From contig NZ_CP051684.1 of NCBI RefSeq assembly GCF_012849375.1, positions 2,914,001 to 2,978,000 of the forward strand: a stretch of DNA of 64,000 bases. Reading direction: 5' to 3'. Shown in pieces: positions 53,937 through 63,110 of this stretch. A model generated the notes under the pieces. It made no database searches. It was not told where the DNA came from and saw only the letters and a list, made by a program, of their open reading frames with translations. This stretch comes from Duganella dendranthematis (GTDB taxonomy: Bacteria > Pseudomonadota > Gammaproteobacteria > Burkholderiales > Burkholderiaceae_D). How positions within the stretch are numbered: position 1 is the first letter of the stretch; the number at the start of each line of letters is the position of its first letter. The translations under genes were made by a program, and so were the position numbers.

Positions 53937-54363
53937 CGCTCAAATTGGCCAATACCTCACGCACCGGCTCGGGAATCGGCACTGAGCGGTTGCTGGCGCG
54001 TTCGACGTAGACGTGGACGAAGTGGCCGGCGGCGGCTGGTAGCGGGTCGTTGTTGCGGTACAGCGCGATTTCGTAGCGCACGCTGGAGTTGCCGAGCTTG
54101 GCCACGCGAATGCCGGCGTGCACCGCGTCAGGGAAGGCAATCGGCGCAAAGTAGGCGCAGCCGCTGTCCACCACGAAACCCACCACCTCGCCTTTGTGGA
54201 TATCCAACACTCCAGCCTCGATCAGGAACTGGTTCACCGCCGTATCAAAATAAGAATAATAGACAACGTTGTTAACATGGCCATAGATATCATTGTCCAT
54301 CCAGCGGGTCGGGATGGTGAGGAAGTGGCGGAACTGGTCCCGGCCGGCGTCGCGCATCGTCAT
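53929..54363 (-). CDS. Hotdog-fold acyl-CoA thioesterase (4HBT/YbgC-like)
   Basis: A 144-residue hotdog-fold protein. The active-site block TRWMDNDIYGHVNNVVYYSYFDTAV (catalytic acidic residue in the DND region, residues 23-25, and the GHVNN turn) is typical of the 4-hydroxybenzoyl-CoA thioesterase family. It probably cleaves an acyl-CoA; the substrate is unknown. It is divergent from ychF. Confidence 0.88.
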   Translation of the reverse strand: MTMRDAGRDQFRHFLTIPTRWMDNDIYGHVNNVVYYSYFDTAVNQFLIEAGVLDIHKGEVVGFVVDSGCAYFAPIAFPDAVHAGIRVAKLGNSSVRYEIALYRNNDPLPAAAGHFVHVYVERASNRSVPIPEPVREVLANLSVT

Positions 54364-54378
54364 GCTGTCTCCTGTTTT

Positions 54379-54407
54379 TTGAAGAGTGCGGGCAAGGGAG
54401 GTACAAT
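54379..54407 (+). promoter_or_regulatory. Sigma-70 promoter for ychF
   Basis: TTGAAG (54379-54384), an exact 17-base spacer and TACAAT (54402-54407). The predicted start near 54414 gives ychF a leader of about 105 bases. Confidence 0.7.
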
Positions 54408-54519
54408 GGACCCTTGAACGCTGTCATCAGCTTAGAAACAGCAAGAATACCCAAAAACGCCCCCTGCGGCTGTTTTCACCAGCCGCTCGCCGGCCATATT
54501 GATAATTTAAAGGTTTTTC

Positions 54520-55611
54520 ATGAGTCTCCAATGCGGCATCGTCGGCCTGCCTAACGTCGGCAAGTCCACCCTGTTCAACGCCCTGACCAAGGCCGGCATC
54601 CCGGCTGAAAACTATCCGTTCTGCACCATCGAGCCGAACGTCGGCGTGGTCGAAGTGCCGGATCCGCGCATGGCCGCGCTGGCCGACATCGTCAAGCCGG
54701 AACGCATGGTCAACGCCATCGTCGAATTCGTCGACATCGCCGGCCTGGTGGCGGGCGCGTCGCAAGGCGAAGGCCTGGGCAACCAGTTCCTGTCGCACAT
54801 CCGCGAAACCGACGCTATCGTCAACGTGGTGCGCTGCTTCGAGGACGACAATGTGATCCACGTGGCCGGCAAGGTCAGCCCGCTGGACGACATCGAAGTG
54901 ATCCAGACCGAGCTGGCGCTGGCCGACCTGGGCACCGTGGAAAAAGCCATCCACCGCGAAAACAAGAAAGCCCGTTCGGGTGACAAGGACGCCGCCAAGC
55001 TGCTGGCCATCATGGAACGCATCGTGCCGCACCTGAACGAAGCCAAGCCGGTGCGCGCCATGGGCCTGGACGCTGACGAGCTGGCCCTGATCAAGCCGCT
55101 GTGCCTGATCACCGCCAAGCCAGCCATGTACGTGGCCAACGTGTCCGACACCGGCTTCACCAACAACCCGCTTCTGGACCAGCTGACCGCCTACGCCGCC
55201 ACCCAGAACGCGCCGATCGTCGCCATCTGCGCGTCGATCGAAGCCGAGATCGCCGACCTGGACGACGCCGACAAGAGCGCCTTCCTGGCCGACATGGGCA
55301 TGGAAGAACCGGGTCTGGACCGCCTGATCCGCGCCGCCTACAAGCTGCTGGGTCTGCAAACCTACTTCACCGCTGGTGTGAAGGAAGTGCGCGCCTGGAC
55401 CATCCACGTGGGCGACACCGCGCCTCAAGCGGCCGGCGTGATCCACACCGACTTCGAACGCGGCTTCATCCGCGCGCAAACCATCGCCTACGACGACTAC
55501 ATCCAGTACAAGGGTGAGGGCGGCGCCAAGGAAGCCGGCAAGATGCGCGCCGAAGGCAAGGAATATGTAGTAAAAGATGGCGACGTACTGAACTTCCTGT
55601 TCAACGTCTAA
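54520..55611 (+). CDS. ychF: Redox-regulated ATPase YchF (OLA1 family)
   Basis: A 363-residue Obg-related P-loop protein that prefers ATP and associates with ribosomes. Motifs are G1 GLPNVGKST (about 9-17), [18 protein letters not shown]3 [20 protein letters not shown] and the ATP-specifying variant of G4, with a C-terminal TGS domain (from about residue 280, [22 protein letters not shown]). Length is exactly typical. In relatives it often follows pth; here an accessory block intervenes. Confidence 0.97.
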   Translation: MSLQCGIVGLPNVGKSTLFNALTKAGIPAENYPFCTIEPNVGVVEVPDPRMAALADIVKPERMVNAIVEFVDIAGLVAGASQGEGLGNQFLSHIRETDAIVNVVRCFEDDNVIHVAGKVSPLDDIEVIQTELALADLGTVEKAIHRENKKARSGDKDAAKLLAIMERIVPHLNEAKPVRAMGLDADELALIKPLCLITAKPAMYVANVSDTGFTNNPLLDQLTAYAATQNAPIVAICASIEAEIADLDDADKSAFLADMGMEEPGLDRLIRAAYKLLGLQTYFTAGVKEVRAWTIHVGDTAPQAAGVIHTDFERGFIRAQTIAYDDYIQYKGEGGAKEAGKMRAEGKEYVVKDGDVLNFLFNV

Positions 55612-55680
55612 CCGTTTTACTCCTCAGCGGCCGGGCCCCAGCGCCTGGCCGATCCAGACACACTCTACCTATACTCCCTC

Positions 55681-57300
55681 ATGGCATCCTCCAACGAAAA
55701 CGTCAGCATGGCGCTGTTCTGCGATTTTGAGAACGTGGCGCTCGGCGTGCGCGACGCTAACTACGACAAGTTCGATATCAAGCCGGTGCTGGAGCGCTTG
55801 CTGCTCAAAGGCAGCATCGTGGTCAAGAAAGCTTATTGCGACTGGGACCGTTACAAGGCCTTCAAGGCGCCGATGCACGAAGCGAACTTCGAGCTGATCG
55901 AAATCCCGCACGTGCGCCAGTCCGGCAAGAATTCGGCCGACATCCGCATGGTGGTTGATGCGCTGGACTTGTGCTACACCAAGTCGCACGTCGACACCTT
56001 CGTCATCATTTCCGGCGATTCCGATTTTTCGCCGCTGGTGTCCAAGCTGCGCGAGAACGCCAAGAAGGTGATCGGCGTCGGCGTCAAGCAATCGACGTCG
56101 GACCTGCTGGTGGCCAACTGCGATGAGTTCATCTTCTATGACGACCTGGTGCGCGAGAGCCGCCGCGCCAAGCGCGAAAGCAGCGGCGCCACCGACAGCA
56201 AGCCGCAGGTCAAGCGAACCCCGGAAGAAGAACGCTCGCGCCGCGAGGAGATGGACAAGCGCCGCAACCAGGCGGTGGAAATCGCCGTCAACACCTTCGA
56301 GGCGCTGGTGCTGGAGCGTGGCGACAGCGGCAAGATCTGGGCGTCCGTGCTGAAGGAGGCGATCAAGCGCCGCAAGCCGGATTTCAGCGAGTCGTATTAC
56401 GGTTTCCGCACCTTCGGCAACCTGATCGAGGAATGCAAGGCGCGCGGTTATCTGGAGTTTGGCCGCGATGAAAAATCCGGTGCGTATGTGTATCGCGCTA
56501 ACGGTGGTTCGCAGCCGTCCAGCGAATCCGCCGCAACGGAAGAGGGCACGACGCCAGTCGCCGCGCCAGCCAACGAGGGCGGCCAGGAGTCGCGTCGCAG
56601 CCGCAATCGCGGCCGCACTGCGGCGGAGCGCTTTGCCGAACGTCAGGCCCAGCGCCAGACGCAGCAGCCGCGTCACAACAATGGACAGTCGCCAGTCGAT
56701 GGCGAGGCGATCGTGATTGCCGCGCCGGAAGTGGTGGAACAAGCCGACATCGCGCCAGTGGTGCTGGAAGCTGCCGTTGAACTGCCGGTGGCCGACACTT
56801 CCGTGCCGAAAAAGCGCAATGGCGCCAAGCCGCCAGCTCGCAAGGTGAAGAACGCTGCCAAAAAAGGCCATGGCGATGCCGACGGCAGCAACGTCGCGGA
56901 GGCGGTGCAGGAAGCTGCACCAGCACCGGCACCAGAGGCCGCATCAGCGGCGCCGGAGCCAGCGCCTGCGCCCGTTGACGCCGAGCCGTCGCAGCGCCCG
57001 GCAGGCCAGCGCAATCAAGGTCGACAGAATCAGCGCAAGCCTAACCAAGGCAAGCAAAACGCCGCCAAGCCGAAGGCTGACGCGTCGGTTGCCGTCGCTG
57101 AGGCGCCGGTCAGCGTGCCTGTCGCTGCACCAGCGCCAACGCCGGCCCCTGTGCCAGCCGAAGCCGCTAGCGAGGCCGCCGCCAAACCGGCCAAAGCCAA
57201 GCCGAAGGCCAAGCCAGCCGCCAAACCGGCAGCCGCCCGCAAGCCGGCTGCACCGCGCGCACCGCGTCCGCCGAAAGCGGCGCCTGCCAGCGAGGAGTAA
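55681..57300 (+). CDS. NYN-domain putative ribonuclease with LOTUS (OST-HTH) domain
   Basis: A 539-residue protein. Residues about 8-155 are a NYN/PIN-like nuclease domain with acidic residues D15 (LFCDFEN), D87 (NSADIRM) and D113/D115 (SGDSDFS), as in LabA/DUF88 proteins. Residues about 195-273 match a LOTUS/OST-HTH RNA-binding domain (GKIWASVLKEAIKRRKPDF and GYLEF). The last 260 residues are Ala/Pro/Lys/Gln-rich and disordered, with Arg-rich RSRNRGRTAAERF and repeated PAPAPE/AKPKAKPAAKPA. NYN plus LOTUS resembles eukaryotic MARF1-type RNases. Probably degrades or binds RNA; target unknown. Confidence 0.8.
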   Translation: MASSNENVSMALFCDFENVALGVRDANYDKFDIKPVLERLLLKGSIVVKKAYCDWDRYKAFKAPMHEANFELIEIPHVRQSGKNSADIRMVVDALDLCYTKSHVDTFVIISGDSDFSPLVSKLRENAKKVIGVGVKQSTSDLLVANCDEFIFYDDLVRESRRAKRESSGATDSKPQVKRTPEEERSRREEMDKRRNQAVEIAVNTFEALVLERGDSGKIWASVLKEAIKRRKPDFSESYYGFRTFGNLIEECKARGYLEFGRDEKSGAYVYRANGGSQPSSESAATEEGTTPVAAPANEGGQESRRSRNRGRTAAERFAERQAQRQTQQPRHNNGQSPVDGEAIVIAAPEVVEQADIAPVVLEAAVELPVADTSVPKKRNGAKPPARKVKNAAKKGHGDADGSNVAEAVQEAAPAPAPEAASAAPEPAPAPVDAEPSQRPAGQRNQGRQNQRKPNQGKQNAAKPKADASVAVAEAPVSVPVAAPAPTPAPVPAEAASEAAAKPAKAKPKAKPAAKPAAARKPAAPRAPRPPKAAPASEE

Positions 57301-57304
57301 GCCG

Positions 57305-58156
57305 ATGCCGACGTTGTCCGCCATCACGCTGTATCCGATCAAATCCTGCGCCGGCATATCGTTGCAGGAAGTGACGTTGACCAGCCTCGGTCTGATGACC
57401 GAGCAGATCTACGATCGTGAATGGATGGTGGTGGACAGCAACGGCGCCTGCCTGACCCAGCGTGAATATCCGCGCATGGCGCTGATTACGCCGACGATCA
57501 AGGCCACCACGCTGGAACTGCGCGCGCCCGGCATGCTGCGGCTGGAAATTCCCCTCGGCCTGCAGGATCCGGCCGGCGCACCGTCGCTGACCACGCACAT
57601 CTGGGAAGACACCGTGCTGGCCTACGACTGCGACGCGCTGACCGCCGAATGGTTCACCAAGGCGATTGGCGTGCCGTGCCGACTGGTGCGCTTCCACGCC
57701 AACGCCGAACGCGCGGTCAGCACCAAGTGGACCAACGGCGTGCAGACCACCACCATGTTCTCCGACGGCTATCCGATCCTGGTGGCCGGCTCGGCCTCGC
57801 TGGACGACCTGAACCAGAAACTGGTGGCGGCCGGCCGCAATGCGCTGCCGATGAACCGCTTCCGTCCCAACCTGGTTATCGACGGCATCGACGCCTTCGA
57901 GGAAGACTACGCGGAAAGCTACCAACTCGGCGAGGTGGTGCTCAAACCGGTCAAGCCGTGCCCGCGCTGCCCGATGCCGTCGGTCGACCAGGCCACCGGC
58001 GAGGTCGGTCCCGACCCGATGGACATCATGCAAAGCTACCGCGCCAAGCCGGAGGTGGAAGGCGCGCTGTGCTTCGGCATGAACGCCATTTTGATTGCCG
58101 GAGAGGATCAAATTGTGCGAGTCGGACAAGAAATTGAAGTTCCATTGGCGTTTTGA
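57305..58156 (+). CDS. MOSC-domain molybdenum-cofactor sulfur carrier-like protein
   Basis: A 283-residue protein with an N-terminal MOSC beta-barrel domain (ITLYPIKSCAGISLQEVTL and YDREWMVVDSNG) followed by the MOSC domain (MNRFRPNLVIDG, then LKPVKPCPRCPMPSVDQATGE with the conserved cysteine in KPCPRC). This resembles YcbX and the mitochondrial amidoxime-reducing component, but without the ferredoxin tail. It may reduce N-hydroxylated compounds or handle Mo-cofactor sulfur. ATG 57305 is 4 bases after the preceding stop. MsrP, another molybdenum protein, is elsewhere in this window. Confidence 0.88.
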   Translation: MPTLSAITLYPIKSCAGISLQEVTLTSLGLMTEQIYDREWMVVDSNGACLTQREYPRMALITPTIKATTLELRAPGMLRLEIPLGLQDPAGAPSLTTHIWEDTVLAYDCDALTAEWFTKAIGVPCRLVRFHANAERAVSTKWTNGVQTTTMFSDGYPILVAGSASLDDLNQKLVAAGRNALPMNRFRPNLVIDGIDAFEEDYAESYQLGEVVLKPVKPCPRCPMPSVDQATGEVGPDPMDIMQSYRAKPEVEGALCFGMNAILIAGEDQIVRVGQEIEVPLAF

Positions 58157-58222
58157 CACTCCAGGCATTCCCAAGCGCCGCAACTTGGCGTAAGGTGACG
58201 GAGTACGCAAAAAAGGCCATTT

Positions 58223-59392
58223 ATGACGCACACCGCAACCGGGAAACTTCCGCCTCAGACAGAGCATGCCGCACCGGCACACGATCTGGCGGCCGAAAAC
58301 CGGGCTCTGCGCGCCCGCATGGCCTATCTGCTGGAACAGGCCGAACGTAACCATTCGATCATGACGCGCCACCAGGCGTTTGACCTGGAAATCGTTGGCG
58401 CCGGCAATTTTCCCGAACTGGTGGGCACTATCTTCCGCGTGCTGCCCGTCATCTCCGAGCTCGACAGCGTGACGCTGACGCTGATCGATGAAGACGCCGA
58501 TATCCGCACCGTGATGCTGAAGCTGGATGTGGTGTTTGAAGATTTCCCCGGCCTGATTTTTGTCGAAACGCTGGACGCGCTGGGCTTCGACCTAGGCCGC
58601 CGCACGACCTATTCGCCGATCCCCAAGCCGGTGCTGGGCATGTACGACAAGCTGCGCCATGCGCCGTCGTTCCCCAATGCGCCGGCTGGTTTGCAAAGCG
58701 TGGCGCAGGTGCCGCTGCTGCGCAACAAGCGCATCATCGGCAGCCTTAACCTAGGCAGCTGCGATCCGACCCGGTTTACGCCCAGCCTGGGCACCGACTT
58801 CATCGAGCACATGGCGTCGATTATCGCCATCTGCCTGGAAAACGTCATCAGCAATGAGATGCTGAAGTACATCGGGCTGACCGATTCGCTGACCGGCGTC
58901 TACAACCGCCGCTACGTCGACCGGCGCTTGCTGGAAGAGATCGCCCGCGCGCGTCGCCAGCAGTATCCGATTTCCTTCATGTACATCGATATCGACCACT
59001 TCAAGCGCGTCAACGACACCGTCGGCCACGGCGGCGGCGACGAAGTGCTGCGGGAGGTGGCGGGACGCATCAAGAACGAATTGCGCACGTCGGACGCGCT
59101 GGCGCGGTTTGGCGGCGAGGAATTCGTCGTGCTGCTGATCGACGCCAATCTGGAAAGCGCCGCCTTCGTTGCCGAACGTATTCGCGCCAGCGTGGCGGGC
59201 AGCATGATTACGCTGTCGCCGGAATTGCAACTGTCGGTGACGGTGTCGGTCGGCGTGGCCTGCCTGGAAGTGGGCACGGCGGAAGGCGAGCCGGTGGCGA
59301 TCGCCCGCCAGCTGATCGAGCGCGCCGATTCGCTGCTGTACGACGCCAAGGAAGGCGGCCGTAACCGCGTGGTCAGCTACCCGGCTGAGTGA
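58223..59392 (+). CDS. Diguanylate cyclase (DUF484/GAF-like sensor plus GGDEF)
   Basis: A 389-residue cytoplasmic protein making c-di-GMP. A coiled-coil start (AAENRALRARMAYLLEQAE) leads into a DUF484/GAF-like sensor (about 50-215; FRVLPVISELDSVTLTLID, VAQVPLLRNKRIIGSLNLGS). The GGDEF domain starts with DSLTGVYNRRYVDRRL and has GGEEF at 297-301. An intact inhibitory RxxD site (RTSD, 288-291) lies five residues upstream, so product feedback is expected. There is no membrane helix. c-di-GMP could act on the type IV pili encoded in this window (inference). Confidence 0.92.
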   Translation: MTHTATGKLPPQTEHAAPAHDLAAENRALRARMAYLLEQAERNHSIMTRHQAFDLEIVGAGNFPELVGTIFRVLPVISELDSVTLTLIDEDADIRTVMLKLDVVFEDFPGLIFVETLDALGFDLGRRTTYSPIPKPVLGMYDKLRHAPSFPNAPAGLQSVAQVPLLRNKRIIGSLNLGSCDPTRFTPSLGTDFIEHMASIIAICLENVISNEMLKYIGLTDSLTGVYNRRYVDRRLLEEIARARRQQYPISFMYIDIDHFKRVNDTVGHGGGDEVLREVAGRIKNELRTSDALARFGGEEFVVLLIDANLESAAFVAERIRASVAGSMITLSPELQLSVTVSVGVACLEVGTAEGEPVAIARQLIERADSLLYDAKEGGRNRVVSYPAE

Positions 59393-59426
59393 TTGCTGGG
59401 TCTCCCCCAACCGTTGCGCTACCGCT

Positions 59427-59454
59427 GGGTCTGACCCCGTGCGGGGGCAGACCC
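59427..59454. repeat. Palindromic GGGTCTG...CAGACCC element
   Basis: GGGTCTG (59427-59433) pairs with CAGACCC (59448-59454), and CCCCG (59435-59439) with CGGGG (59442-59446), leaving one A-G mismatch. A second hairpin (CCCCGC 59452-59457 with GCGGGG 59466-59471) overlaps its end. It lies between two convergent genes. From memory, similar GGGTCTGACCCC palindromes are dispersed in related Oxalobacteraceae genomes; only one full copy is seen here. Confidence 0.6.
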
Positions 59455-59472
59455 CGCCTGGCCCTGCGGGGT

Positions 59473-61455
59473 TCAGCGCAGCAGGCGCTGCTCGGCGCGG
59501 TTGACGGCGTCGGCGCCGCCGCGCAGTACCACCACGTCACCCGCCTGCAGTACGGTCTCCGGCGATACTTCCAATCCACCTTTACCGCGCCGGATGCTGG
59601 TCACGGCAGCGCCGCAACTCTCCACATCCACCGATCCCAGCGACCGGCCCACCGCGCCGGCACTACCAGCCAGCGTGACCGAGTGCAAGCGCTCCGGGTC
59701 GGTTTCCTCTTCCACGTCCGTCATGCCCGGGAAGTAGCCGCGCAGCGACGCATAGCGCTCCTCGCGCGCCGCCTGCACCCGGTGCACCACGCGCCGCAGC
59801 GGCACGCCCAGCATCACCAGCGCGTGCGATGCCAGCATAAGGCTGCCTTCCATCACTTCCGGCACCACCTCGGCCGCGCCGGCCGCCTTCAGCCGGTCCA
59901 GATCGGTATCGTCATGCGAGCGCACGATCACCGGCAACGACGGCGTCAGCTCGTTCACCTGGTGCAGCACACGCAGCGCCGAAGGTGTATCGGCATACGA
60001 AATCACCACCGCGCTGGCGCGGTAGATGCCGGCCGCCACCAGACTCTCGCGCCGGCCTGCATCGCCGTAGGAAACGTGGGCGCCGGCGCTTTGCGCTTCC
60101 TGCACCCGCTCCGGGTCCATGTCCAGCGCGTGGTAGTCGATCTTTTCTTCCGCCAGCAAGGTCGCCAGGCGCTGGCCGCTGCGGCCGAAACCGCACACGA
60201 TCACATGCTTGTTGGTCGACATCGCCCGGCTGGCGATCTTGGTCAGTTGCAGCGACTGCATCATCCACTCATTGCTGGAGAACTTCATGACGATCTTGTC
60301 CGACTGCGCGATGAGGAACGGCGCAATCAGCATCGACAACACCATCGACGCCAGCACCACCTGCACCAGGTACGAGTCCATCAGGTGATGATCGGAGGCC
60401 AGGTTCAGCAGCACGAAGCCGAACTCGCCGGCCTGCGCCAGCGCCAGTCCGACCCGCATCGACACCCCGTCCGACGAGCCGAACAGCTTGGCCAGGCCGG
60501 CGATCAGCGCAAACTTCAGCACCACCGGTGCGCACAGCAGCAACAGCACCAGCCACCAGTTTTCCAGCACCATGCGCAGGTTGAGCAGCATGCCGATGGT
60601 GATGAAGAACAGTCCCAGCAGCACGTCGCGGAACGGTTTGATGTCTTCTTCCACCTGGTGCTTGTATTCGGTCTCGGAGATCAGCATGCCGGCCACAAAC
60701 GCGCCGAGGGCCAGCGACAGGCCGGCGCGCTCGGTGATCCAGGCCGCGCTCAGGGTCACCAGCAGCAGGTTCAACATGAACAGTTCCTGCGAGCGGCGCT
60801 TGACCACGATGGTGAACCAGCGCCGCGTGACCTTGTGGCCGACCACGAACAGCAGGGCCAGCACCACCACCGCCTTCAGGCTGGCCCAGCCGAGCGTTTC
60901 GGCCAGCGCCTCGGGGCGCTCGCCCAGCGACGGAATCAGGATCAGCAGCGGCACCACCGCCAGATCCTGGAACAGCAGTATGCCGATGATCTTGCGGCCG
61001 TGTTCGCTTTCGAGTTCCAGCCGCTCGGTCAGCATTTTGGAGACGATGGCGGTGGACGACATGGCCAGCGCGCCGCCCAGCGCAAACGAGGCCTGCCAGC
61101 TGATGTGCAGATGCGGCGGCAGTTGCGTGGCCAGCGTCCAGCCGAAAATCATGGTGGCGATGACGGTCAGCACCACCTGTGCCATGCCCAGCCCGAATAC
61201 AATGCCGCGCATGGCCTTCAGTTTGGGGAGGGAGAATTCCAGGCCGATCGAGAACATCAGGAACACCACGCCGAACTCGGCCAGACCGTGGGTGGTTTCG
61301 CTTTGCTCGGCAAGCCCCAGCGCGTGGGGGCCGATCAGGATGCCGACTGTCAGGTAGCCGAGCATCGGCGGCAGGTGCATCATGCGGAAAGCCACCACGC
61401 CGAGCACGGCACTTCCCAAAAGCAACAATGTTAATTCGAGGGGTGAAAACGTCAT
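59473..61455 (-). CDS. KefB/YbaL-like monovalent cation:proton antiporter (CPA2)
   Basis: A 660-residue inner-membrane transporter. The first about 385 residues form 12-13 membrane helices (LLLLGSAVLGVVAFRMMHLPPMLGYLTVGILIGP; GVVFLMFSIGLEFSL). Then comes a RCK/TrkA-N Rossmann domain beginning near H417 (HVIVCGFGRSGQRLATLL, with D in YHALDMDPER), and a TrkA-C domain to the end (SIRRGKGGLEVSPETVLQAGDVVVLRGG). It probably exports potassium in exchange for protons, gated by nucleotide or ligand binding. No KefG/KefF-type partner is next to it. It diverges from kdsD. Confidence 0.92.
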   Translation of the reverse strand: MTFSPLELTLLLLGSAVLGVVAFRMMHLPPMLGYLTVGILIGPHALGLAEQSETTHGLAEFGVVFLMFSIGLEFSLPKLKAMRGIVFGLGMAQVVLTVIATMIFGWTLATQLPPHLHISWQASFALGGALAMSSTAIVSKMLTERLELESEHGRKIIGILLFQDLAVVPLLILIPSLGERPEALAETLGWASLKAVVVLALLFVVGHKVTRRWFTIVVKRRSQELFMLNLLLVTLSAAWITERAGLSLALGAFVAGMLISETEYKHQVEEDIKPFRDVLLGLFFITIGMLLNLRMVLENWWLVLLLLCAPVVLKFALIAGLAKLFGSSDGVSMRVGLALAQAGEFGFVLLNLASDHHLMDSYLVQVVLASMVLSMLIAPFLIAQSDKIVMKFSSNEWMMQSLQLTKIASRAMSTNKHVIVCGFGRSGQRLATLLAEEKIDYHALDMDPERVQEAQSAGAHVSYGDAGRRESLVAAGIYRASAVVISYADTPSALRVLHQVNELTPSLPVIVRSHDDTDLDRLKAAGAAEVVPEVMEGSLMLASHALVMLGVPLRRVVHRVQAAREERYASLRGYFPGMTDVEEETDPERLHSVTLAGSAGAVGRSLGSVDVESCGAAVTSIRRGKGGLEVSPETVLQAGDVVVLRGGADAVNRAEQRLLR

Positions 61456-61557
61456 TTCAACATCGCCAGTAAATAAAGTTCGTTGTTTGCAGTGTGCTTT
61501 GCGCGTTATGTTGTGACTGGCAAGTTTTTTGCTTTCTCAATTCGGCTATACTTGGGC

Positions 61558-62571
61558 ATGAGTGTAACCCATGAAAAAACAATGCTGAAAGTTTTTGATG
61601 CAAAAACGGCACTGCGTCTTGCCCGAGATACCCTGCAAAACGAAGCGGACGCCATCAATGCCCTGAACGCCCGCCTGGAACAGGACGACAGCGTGGTGCA
61701 GGCCATTTCCCTGCTGCTGAACTGCACCGGCCGCGTGGTCGTGTCCGGTATCGGCAAGTCCGGCCACATCGCGCGCAAGATCGCCGCCACGCTGGCCTCG
61801 ACCGGCACGCCGGCGCTGTTCGTGCACCCGGCCGAAGCCGCGCACGGCGACCTCGGCATGGTCACCCGCGACGATACCTTTATTGCCATTTCCTATTCCG
61901 GCGAGAGCTCGGAACTGATGACTATCCTGCCGGTGGTCAAACGCATGGGCAGCAAGGTCATCGCCATGACCGGCAAGCCGGGCTCCAGCCTGGCCACCAT
62001 CGCCGACGTGCATTTGAACGTGGCCGTGGCCAAGGAAGCCTGCCCGATGAATCTGGCGCCGACCACCTCGACCACCGTCACGCTGGCGCTGGGCGACGCC
62101 CTGGCCGTGGCGCTGCTGGACCTGCGCGGTTTCAAGGAAGAAGATTTTGCCCGCTCGCATCCGGGCGGCGCGCTGGGCCGCCGTCTGCTGACCCACGTCA
62201 AGGACGTGATGCGCAGCGGCGATGCGGTGCCGCGCGTGATGGCCGACGTCAAGCTGACCGAGGCGCTGCTGGAAATCACCCAGAAGGGCATGGGCATGAC
62301 CGCCGTGGTCGATGCCGACGGCAGGCCGGTCGGCGTGTTCACCGACGGCGACCTGCGCCGCATGATTGAAAAAGTGCAGGACTTTACCAAGGTGGTGATC
62401 GGCGATGTGATGCACGCCAACCCGCGCAGCATCTCGCCTGAGAAAATGGCGGTAGACGCCGTGGCCGTGATGGAGCAGTTCCGCATCAACCAGATGCTGG
62501 TGACCGATGCCGACGGCAAACTGGTCGGCGCGCTGCACATCCATGACCTGACCCGCGCCAAGGTGATCTGA
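61558..62571 (+). CDS. kdsD: Arabinose-5-phosphate isomerase (Kdo pathway)
   Basis: Converts ribulose 5-phosphate to arabinose 5-phosphate, the first committed step to Kdo. A SIS domain (about 45-190; VVVSGIGKSGHIARKIAATLASTGTPALFVHPAEAAHGDLGM, given here as the recognisable core region) is followed by two CBS domains (about 215-337). From ATG 61558 the product has 337 residues; ATG 61582 (MLKVFDAK) gives 329, nearer the usual length; neither has a strong ribosome site. Frames upstream to 61483 have no family similarity. The stop overlaps the kdsC start by one base. Confidence 0.94.
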   Translation: MSVTHEKTMLKVFDAKTALRLARDTLQNEADAINALNARLEQDDSVVQAISLLLNCTGRVVVSGIGKSGHIARKIAATLASTGTPALFVHPAEAAHGDLGMVTRDDTFIAISYSGESSELMTILPVVKRMGSKVIAMTGKPGSSLATIADVHLNVAVAKEACPMNLAPTTSTTVTLALGDALAVALLDLRGFKEEDFARSHPGGALGRRLLTHVKDVMRSGDAVPRVMADVKLTEALLEITQKGMGMTAVVDADGRPVGVFTDGDLRRMIEKVQDFTKVVIGDVMHANPRSISPEKMAVDAVAVMEQFRINQMLVTDADGKLVGALHIHDLTRAKVI

Positions 62572-63098
62572 TGACGATGACCTATCTGGAGCGCGCTGCG
62601 CGCGTCAAGCTGATGATCTTCGACGTCGACGGTGTGCTGACCGACGGCAGCCTGCACTATGGCGCCGAGGGCGAAGCGCTGAAGACCTTTAACGTGCACG
62701 ACGGCCTGGGTATCAAGCTGATTCAGGAAGCCGGCATCGATACCGCCATCATCAGCGCGCGCACCTCGCCGCAGGTGATCAAGCGCGCGGCCGATCTCGG
62801 CATCAAGCACCTGCACCAGGGCGGCCACGACAAGCTGACGCCGTTCAACGCGCTGCTGGAAAAGACCGGCCTCACCGCCGAGCAGGTCGGCTTCATCGGC
62901 GACGATGTGGTGGACTTGCCGATCCTCACGCGGGTCGGCTTTGCGGTGGCGGTGCCGAACGGCCGCAAGGAAGTGCTGGAGCGTGCACATCACACTACCG
63001 TGGCCCATGGCGGCCGTGGCGCGGTGCGCGAAGTGTGCGAACTGTTGATGCATGCGCAAGGCAGTTACGAGCGCGTGATGGCACAATTCCTGGTTTAG
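62571..63098 (+). CDS. kdsC: Kdo-8-phosphate phosphatase
   Basis: HAD-superfamily phosphatase releasing Kdo from Kdo 8-phosphate. It has 175 residues, the usual tetramer-forming small type without a cap. The nucleophile is D18 in MIFDVDGVLTDG; IISARTS and GFIGDDVVDLPIL are motifs II and IV. The start overlaps the kdsD stop; lptC follows by 12 bases. Confidence 0.96.
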   Translation: MTMTYLERAARVKLMIFDVDGVLTDGSLHYGAEGEALKTFNVHDGLGIKLIQEAGIDTAIISARTSPQVIKRAADLGIKHLHQGGHDKLTPFNALLEKTGLTAEQVGFIGDDVVDLPILTRVGFAVAVPNGRKEVLERAHHTTVAHGGRGAVREVCELLMHAQGSYERVMAQFLV

Positions 63099-63110
63099 AC
63101 GAGGACAGTC

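Noticed and set aside
54401..54417. Tiny frame ATG GAC CCT TGA preceded by GGGAGG upstream of ychF
   Set aside because: The GGGAGGTACAATGG stretch fits better as promoter spacer and -10 (TACAAT), which would place the frame at or before the transcription start.
58157..58222. Possible c-di-GMP riboswitch before the GGDEF gene
   Set aside because: Only 66 bases and none of the conserved GEMM core elements could be found.
59389..61434. A 681-codon His/Gln-rich plus-strand frame opposite the KefB-like gene
   Set aside because: Composition is an antisense artefact; the minus strand has clear antiporter and RCK domains.
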